A stretch of DNA of 51,731 nt, taken from Armatimonadota bacterium. Its GTDB lineage: Bacteria > Armatimonadota > UBA5829 > DSUL01. The notes under the pieces are model-generated. The model was not told where the DNA came from and did not search any database. It saw only the letters and a list, made by a program, of their open reading frames with translations. The translations under genes and the position numbers were made by a program. Position 1 is the stretch's first letter, and every line of letters begins with the position of its first letter. The stretch covers positions 1-51,731 of the forward strand of contig JAGVUD010000382.1 of NCBI GenBank assembly GCA_019136435.1, in the 5' to 3' direction. This document shows, one piece after another, positions 43,095-51,367 of this stretch.

Positions 43095-44463
43095 TATTCT
43101 CGTCCTGATGACCGACCAGCACCGCGCGGACTGGATCGGAGCGTACGGCGCAAGCTGGGTGAGAACGCCGAACCTCGACCGGCTGGCCGCCGAAGGAACG
43201 ATTTTCACCCGTTGCTATACGACGTCGCCCCTGTGCATGCCGGCGCGAGCGTCGTTTCTGACAGGGCAGTATCCGCACAACCACGGCCTCTGGATGAACG
43301 CCGGGCGCGTCAAGGAGGTTGCGGGCACGTACCTGCACGCGCTCCGCGGGGCGGGATACCGCACATGCCATGTCGGCAAGAGCCACCTCCACCCGCACGG
43401 CGGCGGCACAGATCTGCGCACGGAGGAGCCGTATATGCGCGCGCTGGGGTGGGACGACATCTTCGAGTGCACCGGCCCACTCTCGACGCAGAACACGCAC
43501 TCCATTCTGACCGACTGGATGATGGAGCACGGGACGTATCAGACTTTTCTGGATGATTATCGCAGGCGGCGGGAGACAGGCGTGGGGCAGGCGCTCTGGC
43601 CATCGCCGCTGCCCGAAGAGATGCACCCGGACTGCTTCATGGCCGAGAGCGCAATACGATACATCGAAGGCTCGGACACGTCGCAGCCGCTGTATCTGTT
43701 CGTGGGCCTCGGAGGCCCGCACAATCCGTTCGACCCGCCGGAGCGGTTCGACCGCTATCGCATGGAGGATATGCCGCCGCCGCTGCCGCCGGATGAGCCG
43801 CCCGAGTGGCTGCCGGACTGCGCCCGCGAGCATCAGCGGGAGATGATGCGGCACAACCGCGAAGTGACGCCCGGGCAGTGGCTGCGGATGAGGGCGCTCT
43901 ACTCCGCCAGGGTGGAGCAGGTGGATCATCTGATGGGCCGGGTTCTGGACGCGTGGTTCGCCCGGCGGGGCCGGGATTCGTGGGTGATGTTCTGGAGCGA
44001 TCACGGGGAGATGCTCGGCGACAAGAACAGGTGCTCGAAGAGCGTCTTCTACGAAGCGTCCGCAAGGATTCCAATGATACTGCGTCCGCCGAAGGGACAG
44101 GAGGCGTCTGTATCGAACTCGCTTACGAGTCTCGTGGATCTCACCGCCGCGGTGTATGAGGCTTCTGGCGCCGGGCGCGAGACGAACGTGTTCGGAACGT
44201 CGCTGATGGAGGAGGCAAACGGACGCGAAGCCGCGGTCAGCGAAGTGGATGAGCGAACGATGGTGACCGACGGCCGCTGGAAGCTGGTTGTGGATCCGGA
44301 CGGACGAACGCTGAAGCTGTTCGATGGCCATGCCGACCCGGCCGAAGCCGTGAACATGGCGGGACATCCGGATTACGGCGACGAAGACGCGAGGCTGCGG
44401 GAGCAGCTTCTGAGACTGCTGCTCCGGACGGCGGACCGGCAGCACAGAGAGGTCAACTCTTAG
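43084..44463 (+). CDS. S1 family sulfatase 3
   Basis: A 459-residue arylsulfatase-family enzyme. It starts with MPADILVLMTDQHRADWIG (metal motif near 10-14). Its signature is CMPARASFLTG (Cys51): Ala replaces Ser in the CxPSR core, a variant known to be accepted in the family. WSDHGEMLGDKNRCSK supplies the late metal-site residues, and LFDGHADPAEAVN the C-terminal turn. There is no signal peptide. It begins inside the end of sulfatase 2 (11-base overlap) and is followed 19 bases later by the GH172 gene, so sulfatases 2 and 3 and GH172 probably form one operon. Confidence 0.93.
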   Translation: MPADILVLMTDQHRADWIGAYGASWVRTPNLDRLAAEGTIFTRCYTTSPLCMPARASFLTGQYPHNHGLWMNAGRVKEVAGTYLHALRGAGYRTCHVGKSHLHPHGGGTDLRTEEPYMRALGWDDIFECTGPLSTQNTHSILTDWMMEHGTYQTFLDDYRRRRETGVGQALWPSPLPEEMHPDCFMAESAIRYIEGSDTSQPLYLFVGLGGPHNPFDPPERFDRYRMEDMPPPLPPDEPPEWLPDCAREHQREMMRHNREVTPGQWLRMRALYSARVEQVDHLMGRVLDAWFARRGRDSWVMFWSDHGEMLGDKNRCSKSVFYEASARIPMILRPPKGQEASVSNSLTSLVDLTAAVYEASGAGRETNVFGTSLMEEANGREAAVSEVDERTMVTDGRWKLVVDPDGRTLKLFDGHADPAEAVNMAGHPDYGDEDARLREQLLRLLLRTADRQHREVNS

Positions 44464-44482
44464 CTACAGGAAGGAACGACGA

Positions 44483-45574
44483 ATGAGCATAGTGCCAGCA
44501 AACGCACTGAGTGGACTGACGGTTGCCCGGGACTTTCTCCCGGCGCGGGTGAGCAGTTGGGACAAGACGGGACGCAACCGCGACGCCTGGCCCATCGAGC
44601 CGGGCGAGACGAAGGTTCTGGCGGATATCGAGGGCCCGGGCGTGATCAGCCACATATGGTTCACGATCGCATCGCCGGACAACATGTACCTGCGAAAGCT
44701 GATTCTGAGGATGTACTGGGACGGCGAGAAGACGCCTTCGGTGGAAACGCCCGTGGGCGACTTCTTCGGGCTGGGGCATGCGCGAACCTACAGCTACCAG
44801 TGCGCGCCGTTCAACACGAGCTGCCACGGACACGGGCAGATCGGCGGCGGGTGCGCCATGAACTGCTGGTTCCAGATGCCGTTCCTGAAGAACGCGCGCA
44901 TAGAGATCGTGAACGAGCAGAGCGAGCCGGTGCACGCGTTCTACTTCTACGTTGACTATCAGAAGCACAAGTCTCTGGGCGACGACGTGCTGCATTTCCA
45001 CGCCAACTGGCGGCGCGAGAACCCCTGCAGCGGATGGACGGGCGAGGGCAGCTTCTGGATGTCGCGGCCGTGGGCTCTTCGCGAGGCCGGGCCGGACGGC
45101 GTGAACCTGACCGACGACAAGAACTACCTGATCATGGAAGCGAAGGGCCGCGGGCACTACGTGGGCGTCAATTTCTCGATTGACCATCAGGCCAAGGGCT
45201 GGTGGGGCGAAGGCGACGACATGATCTTCATAGACCGCGACGGCGAGCGGACCTTCCCGCCCGACATGCACGGAACCGGCAGCGAGGACTATCTGGCGCA
45301 GGCGTGGGGAATGCAGAAGAACGCGCATCTCTACAACGGCCAGAGCTGGTGCGAGCTGGAGGACAGCTTCAACGACTGGGGCAAGGTGTGCGTGTACCGC
45401 TATCACATACTGGACCCGATTCCGTTCACAAAGGACATCCGGGTTTCGATTGAGCACGGGCATGCCAACGACCGCAGCGACGACTACAGTTCGGTGGCGT
45501 ACTGGTATCAGACGGAGCCGCACGTGCCGTTCGGGCCGATGCTGGCGGCGGAGCTGAGGCTGCCGAACTTCTGA
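44483..45574 (+). CDS. GH172 (DUF2961) glycosidase
   Basis: A 363-residue protein of the DUF2961 family, now classed as GH172. Characterised members act on difructose dianhydrides or on alpha-D-arabinofuranosyl linkages and form trimeric or hexameric jelly-roll assemblies. The family core motif HGTGSEDYL is at 263-271. Other typical segments are GPGVISHIWFT (51-61), SVETPVGDFFG (86-96) and WFQMPFLKNARI (129-140). It has normal length and no signal peptide. AGGAAGGA precedes the ATG. It sits at the end of the sulfatase 2/3 operon. The sugar specificity is not visible. Confidence 0.92.
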   Translation: MSIVPANALSGLTVARDFLPARVSSWDKTGRNRDAWPIEPGETKVLADIEGPGVISHIWFTIASPDNMYLRKLILRMYWDGEKTPSVETPVGDFFGLGHARTYSYQCAPFNTSCHGHGQIGGGCAMNCWFQMPFLKNARIEIVNEQSEPVHAFYFYVDYQKHKSLGDDVLHFHANWRRENPCSGWTGEGSFWMSRPWALREAGPDGVNLTDDKNYLIMEAKGRGHYVGVNFSIDHQAKGWWGEGDDMIFIDRDGERTFPPDMHGTGSEDYLAQAWGMQKNAHLYNGQSWCELEDSFNDWGKVCVYRYHILDPIPFTKDIRVSIEHGHANDRSDDYSSVAYWYQTEPHVPFGPMLAAELRLPNF

Positions 45575-45602
45575 GGGGGCAAACGCCGGGAGGAAAGCCG
45601 GG

Positions 45603-45920
45603 ATGGCGATATCCCAGCAGGCGCGGGACGAGGTGATTCGGCGCATCGTCGAGGCGGTGGATCCGATAAGGATCATTCTTTTCGGTTCCGCCGCCCGCGG
45701 TGAGGAACACGAGGGCAGCGATGTGGACCTGCTCGTGGTGATGCCGGATGGCGCGCACCGCCGTCATACGGCGCAGGCGATCTACCCGAGCCTGCTCGGC
45801 ACGGGTGTGGCGGTGGACGTGCTTGTGGCAACTCCATCGGACCTGGAAAGGTATGGCGACTCGCCGGGACTCGTGTATCGCGAGATCATGCGGGAAGGTG
45901 TAGAACTCTATGCCGCATGA
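45603..45920 (+). CDS. MNT-type nucleotidyltransferase, partner of HEPN
   Basis: A 105-residue minimal nucleotidyltransferase. The motif GSAARGEEHEGSDVDLLVV (28-46) has the two metal-binding Asp residues (Asp40, Asp42) and GS of the DNA polymerase beta superfamily. In MntA/HepT-type toxin-antitoxin pairs such proteins AMPylate and silence a HEPN RNase; related pairs of unclear function are common in many bacteria and archaea. It overlaps the HEPN gene by 11 bases. The partner has a premature stop, so the pair may now be inactive. Confidence 0.9.
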   Translation: MAISQQARDEVIRRIVEAVDPIRIILFGSAARGEEHEGSDVDLLVVMPDGAHRRHTAQAIYPSLLGTGVAVDVLVATPSDLERYGDSPGLVYREIMREGVELYAA

Positions 45921-46347
45921 CGCCACACGAGCCGACTCACCCGAGCGCTGGATCGAATACGCGCGCGCAGACATGGCGCTGGCGGGAGCGCCTCTGCCAG
46001 AAGGGGCGAGGCTGGAGCAACTGTGCTTTCACGCGCAACAGGAGGCAGAGAAGAGCCTAAAGGCCGTGCTGCGTTATCTGGGGCTGGAGTTCCCATTCAC
46101 CCACAGCCTGCAGGCACTGATTGATCTGACCACGGACGGCATTGTTCCTCTGAAGGAAGCAGCCGCAGCCGCAGGCTTGACGCCGTACGCGGTTCTGAGC
46201 AGATAACCTGGCGAGACCGAACCGGTGGACGAACAGGAGTACGCCGAAGCGCTGTCGGCAGCCGCGGCGACGATGGCGTGGGCATCGTCTGTCATCGCCG
46301 CCGGACAGGAAGCATTACAGGACGGAGAGACCGCAGATGATACGTAA
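45910..46347 (+). pseudogene. HEPN domain protein with in-frame nonsense codon
   Basis: The gene reads as a HEPN domain (QQEAEKSLKAVLRYLGLEFPFTHSL, written here in part: FHAQQEAEKSL, then RYLGLEFPFTH) up to AVLSR, where TAA (46204-46206) stops it at 98 residues. Reading on in the same frame gives PGETEPVDEQEYAEALS and a further helix to a second TAA at 46345-46347. In relatives this position is a Tyr in the segment R-Y-P-G-E, so one base change from TAC or TAT to TAA explains the stop. About one third of the domain, including the last helix, is lost from the product. The canonical HepT RNase motif is not evident. Confidence 0.8.
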
Positions 46348-46371
46348 CAGAACGCAGATCGTGGAGGCGTG

Positions 46372-47357
46372 ATGACTGACAATCGGAATGGCGAGCAACA
46401 GCGCAGGCTGGAGTGGTTCCGGGCGGCGCGCTACGGGATGTTCATCCACTGGGGCCTTTACTCCCAGATCGGGCGGCACGAGTGGGTGATGAACCGCGAG
46501 CGCATGCCCATCGAGGAGTACGAGAAGCTGGCGCAGACCTGGCAGCCGGAGCCGGACTTCGCGGCGAAGTGGGCGAAACTCGCGCGAAAGTCGGGGATGC
46601 GCTACATGGTGCTGACAGCCAAGCACCACGAGGGCTACTGCCTGTTCAAGACCGAACACACGGACTACAACTCGGTGGAACAGCGGAAGCGTGGGAATCC
46701 GACAAGCTGAACGCGATGGCGCGCGAGCTTCAGCCGGACATCATCATCAACAACCGTTCGCGTCTGCCGGAGGACTTCGGCACGCCCGAGCAGCACATCA
46801 CTCCCGAAACGGAAGGCCGCATGTGGGAGGCGTGCATGACGCTGAACGGAAGCTGGGGCTACACGCCGATTGACAAAGACTACAAGAGCGCCCGCGCGGT
46901 CGTGGCGATGCTGCGGCAGGTGGCCAGCGGCGGCGGAAACCTGCTGCTGAACATGGGGCCGCCGCCGGACGGAAGCATTCTGAAGGTGTACCGGAAGGTG
47001 TTCGGCAAGGTGGGGCAGTGGCTGGAGCGCTGCGGCGAATCGGTGTACGACGCCGCCGACCCGGTGGACGAGATGGACTGGCAGATCACCGGGACATGGA
47101 CGCGGAAGGGGTCTGCGGTCTACTTCCACTGCCGCTGCTGGCCGGGAACCGAACTGGTAATCGGCGGGCTGAAGAACAGGGTGCTTTCGGTGCGAATGCT
47201 GGGGGGAGACGAGGTCGCGTTCGAGCAGTCCGCGGACCGGCTGGTGCTGAAGGGCCTGCCCGAAAAGGCGCCGAGCAAACTGGCGACGGTGTTCCGGATT
47301 GACGTCGAGGGGAAGCCGGTGCAGAAGCTCGGGGTGCTGATGACAGCGGAGGCCTGA
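46372..47357 (+). pseudogene. GH29 alpha-L-fucosidase, catalytic centre deleted
   Basis: The 5' part is a clean GH29 start: EWFRAARYGMFIHWG, MPIEEYEKLA and TAKHHEGYCLF, then TDYNSV near 46677. The next recognisable GH29 text is WESDKLNAMA and PDIIINNRSRLPEDF in another frame from 46692, then TPEQHITPETEGRMWEACMTL and NGSWGY to the stop at 47355-47357. Full-length enzymes have roughly 100 or more residues between these points, including the Asp nucleophile in a WYDG-like segment. Both a deletion and a frameshift are present, so it cannot be active. The first ATG is preceded by GGAGG. GH172 and sulfatases lie upstream. Confidence 0.88.
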
Positions 47358-47372
47358 GGCCGGACCATCCCG

Positions 47373-49454
47373 ATGACGAAGCCTTTGCTTTCGAGAGGTC
47401 TGGTTGCACTCGCGGCTGTTGCCCTGATGTGTGCCGGGACAACGGCCGCCAATGCGGCAGTCGAAGTACTGGCGGCTCAGTACAGGGCTGATGTTGCGTA
47501 TCCTGAGGCAGATGCGCTCTGGGCGTCCATGTCGGCGGGGGCCCTCGACCCGGTGCTGCATCCGGACCGGCAGTTTTCGCGTCCCGTGCTCGGAGGCGGC
47601 ATCCATGTCTATCTTCGCAACGGCGGACAGTCTCAGGTGAGGATAGAGGATGCACTTCTCGACGGAATCTCGCTGAAGCAGGCCATCGCATATTCGGACC
47701 AGCGCAAGTTCAAGAAGCAGGTTTACGCCGCCAGCATCTACTTCTCCAGCCTTCCGCAGGACCAGATTGCGAAGCTGGCCGGTCTCGGCGAACCGATCTG
47801 GTGGCGGGCGCAGCCCGCACAAGCTGCCCCGAGCCAGACTATGGAGGTGACCGTGCGCCTTCGGCGCCACCTCCCCGAGAGCGGCGCACGTCTGACACTG
47901 AAACTTGAGGGAGGCGGTCAGGTGGAAGTGGCCGTGCCGGGCACGCACGCAACAGCCCGCATCACGGACATTGCGTTCTCTGAGGACCTGGCCTGCGCCT
48001 GGCTCTACGTCCAGCGGGACGGCAAGGCAGGAAGTCCCGGCAGAATTCTGCTTGACGGGCAGGACGTCACTGCATCCTGCGACATCGGCCATGATGCAGA
48101 GCTGCAGACGACGCCTGTGGTGTTCAGGCCCGTCCGCAAGTTGGAGCACGCCCGGCTCTACTGCTTTCAGGCTGTGTTCGACGACGGGACGATGGCGGCC
48201 GCTGCACGCAGGGCGTTCTCTCAAGACATGCGCTACGGGGTGTGGGGAGCTCGTCCGGGTTCGGCCACGGACCTGGACACCGGCCGGTCTTTCGTTCAGG
48301 AGATGGCGTCGCTCAACCTGAACCTGCACATGGTCAGCGTGGGATCCGCTGCTGTGCAGGAGTATTTCAAGAGCGATGCGGGCCGCGGGGCGCTCGCGGA
48401 TGCCGATATCCGCCGCGTCATCGAGACTCCGGGCAAGCAGGGCACCACGAATCCCTATGCTTACTACCTTGCCGACGAGCCGGACACGGGCGACTATCGC
48501 GTCGAGAATGTTCCCGCGGGCAAACAGGTTGGGTGCCTGGCGCAGGGGCTTGCAGAACGCGCCCGCGACCTGTGCGCGCTCGATCCCCGCACACCCTCGA
48601 TGCTGAACCTCGATCTCACATTCACACCGCACAACTGGTATGTGTACGGGCAGGTGCCGGACATATTCGCCGCCGACCCCTACTACCAGCCTCGCCTGCG
48701 CCAGGCCTATGAGGGGGGGCCCGGTCGCCTGCCGCTCTATGCGAAGGCGGGGTTTGTGTACGCTGAGTCGCGGATCTGCAAGCTTGCCTGCGCGCCCAAT
48801 CCGCTGCACATCATTCTGTATGCGAACAGCTATGACGGCGATGACGGGCAGTTCCGCGGCCCCACCCCGGAGGAGAAGCGCATCGAGCTTTACTACGCGC
48901 TTGCCGCGGGGGCCAAGGGTTTCTCTTACTGGTGGTATGTGCCGGGGAGGCCGGCCCGCGGACTGGGAGCGGAGGATGAGGCGACGCGGAAGTTGCGGCG
49001 CGAGGTCGGACTTATGGCCGCGGAAATGAGAACCGCCGGCCCACTGATCACCCGCAGCGCCCCGGTTGATGTGCCCATCACGCACGCGCCGCGCCTCTGG
49101 GTTCGCGCGCTTGCGTGCGGGCTGGACAGCATGCTGGTGGTTGTGGTCAACGACGACTATGTGAACGATCGCCAGGGTACTGTAATCAGGCCGGTGGAAA
49201 AGTCGAGCGTCACTCTCACACTGCCGTCGTGGATGAAAAACCCGAAGGCGTTCGAGGTTTCGGCGGACGGGGTGAAGGACGTCGCGGCGAGTGTGCAGAG
49301 CGAGGCGATAAAGCTCGACCTCGGCACGGTCGAGGTTACGCGGCTGATTGTGGTGACGGGCGATCCGGCGCTTCGCGAACGGCTGGCGCGCATATACGCA
49401 GACGGGTTCGCGGAAAACGTCCGCAAGCTCCAGACGCAGGAGCAGCCGCGCTAA
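47373..49454 (+). CDS. Secreted protein with DEPD and NWYVYGQ motifs, paralogue 2
   Basis: A 693-residue protein with a signal peptide (1-28, ending ANA). The layout matches the gene at 34205-36070: beta-rich N-terminal region, then a probable barrel with ADEPD (367-371), NWYVYGQ (421-427) and AAGAKGFSYW. The N-terminal VYLRNGGQ (79-86) also parallels HAVLRNDSGQ of the paralogue. The acidic pair sits before a helix as in the DUF4091 protein here. The ribosome binding site is weak. The stop overlaps that of the convergent UroD-family gene by four bases (CTAA). A glycosidase-like role is inferred. Confidence 0.78.
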   Translation: MTKPLLSRGLVALAAVALMCAGTTAANAAVEVLAAQYRADVAYPEADALWASMSAGALDPVLHPDRQFSRPVLGGGIHVYLRNGGQSQVRIEDALLDGISLKQAIAYSDQRKFKKQVYAASIYFSSLPQDQIAKLAGLGEPIWWRAQPAQAAPSQTMEVTVRLRRHLPESGARLTLKLEGGGQVEVAVPGTHATARITDIAFSEDLACAWLYVQRDGKAGSPGRILLDGQDVTASCDIGHDAELQTTPVVFRPVRKLEHARLYCFQAVFDDGTMAAAARRAFSQDMRYGVWGARPGSATDLDTGRSFVQEMASLNLNLHMVSVGSAAVQEYFKSDAGRGALADADIRRVIETPGKQGTTNPYAYYLADEPDTGDYRVENVPAGKQVGCLAQGLAERARDLCALDPRTPSMLNLDLTFTPHNWYVYGQVPDIFAADPYYQPRLRQAYEGGPGRLPLYAKAGFVYAESRICKLACAPNPLHIILYANSYDGDDGQFRGPTPEEKRIELYYALAAGAKGFSYWWYVPGRPARGLGAEDEATRKLRREVGLMAAEMRTAGPLITRSAPVDVPITHAPRLWVRALACGLDSMLVVVVNDDYVNDRQGTVIRPVEKSSVTLTLPSWMKNPKAFEVSADGVKDVAASVQSEAIKLDLGTVEVTRLIVVTGDPALRERLARIYADGFAENVRKLQTQEQPR

Positions 49455-50476
49455 GCATACGAGCCGTGCTTTCGGGCGGCGCGCAGCATCGCGGCGAAAT
49501 TGCCCGGATTGACCGAACTGTGGATGCTGTTCGAGCTTGAAAGGATGAAGCCTCCGCCCGCCGCGGCGTCCGCGACGGCCTGACGGACAGCCTCCTCGAC
49601 CTGCTCCTCGCCTCCGTGCGAAAGCAGCTCTCCGCAGTCAATGTTGCCGACGAGGCAGACGCGATCACCCACCAGGCGCTTGACAGTGGCAAGATCCATC
49701 CCGGCGACAGGCTCAATCGGGTTCAGGCCGTGGCAGCCGGTCGAGACGATCATATCGAGCAGAGGATAGATGTTGCCGTCGGAGTGCTTGACGCACAGCG
49801 CGCCCTCGTCGCGGATCATCTGGACCATCCGGGCGAGCCGGGGCAGAATAAGCCGCCGGAACATGGCGGGGCTGAAGAGCGGCCCGTGATTGTGCGCGTA
49901 GTCGTCGCCCAGCACAATCACCTCGGCGCCGGCGCGGATGGCGTTTCGGACGATCTGCATGTTCGTCTCCAGCACCTTGTCCATGAGATACTCCGCGAAG
50001 TCCGGCTCGCAGGCCAGCGCGGCGAGCAGGTTGTCCAGCCCTGTCAGATAAGCCGACCACATGAACGCCGCGCGGTGATGAAAGCAGATTGCCCGCTTTC
50101 CCTTGTAACGGGCAACAATGTCGCGCAGTTTCTCGATGCGGTGCGGCGCATCGGGGTCGGGAGGTGTGAAAGAGCGCGCATCAGCGATGCTCGAGACAGG
50201 CCCGCGCAGGGGGTGCGCCACGGCTTCCACGCCGCCGGATCTGTATGTGACACCCCATTCGTCCACGTACGTGCCGTCGCTGTGCTCACATACAACGCGG
50301 AACGAAGCGCCGCAGCCCACGCCGTCCATATCCATCCGATCCATAAAATCGGACTGATCGCGGATATCCGGAATGAGCGCGCGGGCGACTGTGTCATCAA
50401 TGATGAATTCGAGCACCGGCACCCGGTCGGGCTGTTCGAGTTGAAGCGCCGCGCGAACGCGATCTGTTGAGTTCAT
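49451..50476 (-). CDS. Uroporphyrinogen decarboxylase (UroD) superfamily protein
   Basis: A 341-residue TIM-barrel protein of the UroD/methyl-transfer superfamily. The start MNSTDRVRAALQLEQPDRVPV is the standard opening; GGAGG five bases upstream of the ATG supports it, and the longer open frame upstream is antisense to yebC. Later features are VKHSDGNIYPLL, LNPIEPVAGMDLATVK, GNIDCGELLSHG and FILSSSNSIHSSV. These fit the branch related to corrinoid-linked methyltransferases (MtaA/CmuA-like) better than hemE. The sequence gives no clue to the methyl donor. Confidence 0.85.
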   Translation of the reverse strand: MNSTDRVRAALQLEQPDRVPVLEFIIDDTVARALIPDIRDQSDFMDRMDMDGVGCGASFRVVCEHSDGTYVDEWGVTYRSGGVEAVAHPLRGPVSSIADARSFTPPDPDAPHRIEKLRDIVARYKGKRAICFHHRAAFMWSAYLTGLDNLLAALACEPDFAEYLMDKVLETNMQIVRNAIRAGAEVIVLGDDYAHNHGPLFSPAMFRRLILPRLARMVQMIRDEGALCVKHSDGNIYPLLDMIVSTGCHGLNPIEPVAGMDLATVKRLVGDRVCLVGNIDCGELLSHGGEEQVEEAVRQAVADAAAGGGFILSSSNSIHSSVNPGNFAAMLRAARKHGSYA

Positions 50477-50520
50477 GAAGTCCTCCATAGCCGCGCCCGG
50501 GCTTGTACCGCGGCGCTTTT

Positions 50521-50550
50521 TTGACCGTGCCTGACGCTGGGTGATATAAT
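50521..50550 (+). promoter_or_regulatory. Sigma70-type promoter for yebC
   Basis: TTGACC (50521-50526), an 18-base spacer, then TATAAT (50545-50550) preceded by TGA, giving an extended -10. It would place the transcript start about 60 bases before the yebC ATG. Confidence 0.75.
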
Positions 50551-50617
50551 TCGCTTCGGCAAATTGTGCGGGCGTTGGGCCCGAAGGCACCATCGCCCCG
50601 ACTGAAAGGCAGGTCGG

Positions 50618-51367
50618 ATGTCCGGTCATTCCAAATGGCATAATATCCGTCTCCGCAAAGGCAAGCAGGATGCGGAGCGCGGAAAGATTTTCACAAAGGT
50701 CGCGCGAGAGATCATCGTAGCCGCCCGGGAGGGCGGCGGGAGCCCGGACACGAACCTGCGGCTTCGCATTGCCGTTCAGAAGGCGCGGGACGCGAGCATG
50801 CCTGCCGACAACATCAAGCGGGCGATTCAGCGCGGCACGGGCGAACTCGAGGGCGCGCAGTACGAAGAGGTGCGCTACGAGGGATACGGTCCGGCCGGGG
50901 TTGCCGTTCTGGTCGAGTGTCTCACGGACAACCGCAACCGCACGGTGGCCGACCTGCGCACCATCTTCAACAAGTGTGCGGGGAACCTGGGCGAGAGCGG
51001 CTCGGTCGCGTGGATGTTCCACCAGAGAGGCGTGCTCTCCATCCCCGCGGATTCCACGACAGAGGACGATGTGCTGCTTGCGGCGCTGGACGCGGGCGCG
51101 GAGGACATCCGCACCGAGGGCGACTCGATTGAGGTGGAGTGCGCGCCGGAGGCTCTTCCGGCGGTGCGCCAGGCGCTGACGGATGCCGGGATCGCCTTCA
51201 ATATGGCCGAGCTTTCGATGATCCCGCAGAGCACCGTGCAGGTGGAGGGAAAAGAAGCATCGCAGGTGCTGCGCCTGATGGACGGTCTGGAAGACCACGA
51301 CGACGTACAGCACGTCTATGCGAACTTCGACATCCCGGACGACGTGCTTCAGGCGGCCGGCAACTAG
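50618..51367 (+). CDS. yebC: YebC/PmpR family (TACO1-type) protein
   Basis: A 249-residue protein with the complete family N terminus (MSGHSKWHNIRLRKGKQDAERGKIF, given here in two parts: MSGHSKWHNIRLRKGK and QDAERGKIF) and the three-domain layout of YebC. The segments YEGYGPAGVAVLVE and LTDNRNRT are typical. YebC proteins were first described as transcription regulators; members are now linked to translation of proline-rich stretches on the ribosome. It has normal length. AAAGGCAGG precedes the ATG. Its TAG stop overlaps the lipB stop in the palindrome CTAG (51364-51367). Confidence 0.97.
   Translation: MSGHSKWHNIRLRKGKQDAERGKIFTKVAREIIVAAREGGGSPDTNLRLRIAVQKARDASMPADNIKRAIQRGTGELEGAQYEEVRYEGYGPAGVAVLVECLTDNRNRTVADLRTIFNKCAGNLGESGSVAWMFHQRGVLSIPADSTTEDDVLLAALDAGAEDIRTEGDSIEVECAPEALPAVRQALTDAGIAFNMAELSMIPQSTVQVEGKEASQVLRLMDGLEDHDDVQHVYANFDIPDDVLQAAGN

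Noticed and set aside
45603-46347. Active HepT/MntA toxin-antitoxin system
   Set aside because: The HEPN gene has a stop codon and lacks the clear HepT RNase motif, so an active toxin cannot be claimed.
46665-49085. 806-codon minus-strand open frame
   Set aside because: Antisense to the fucosidase remnant and the DEPD protein, with low-complexity Arg/His/Pro content and no motif.
49451-50476. hemE (true uroporphyrinogen decarboxylase)
   Set aside because: The segments fit the methyltransferase-like branch of the superfamily, and no other heme-synthesis gene is adjacent.
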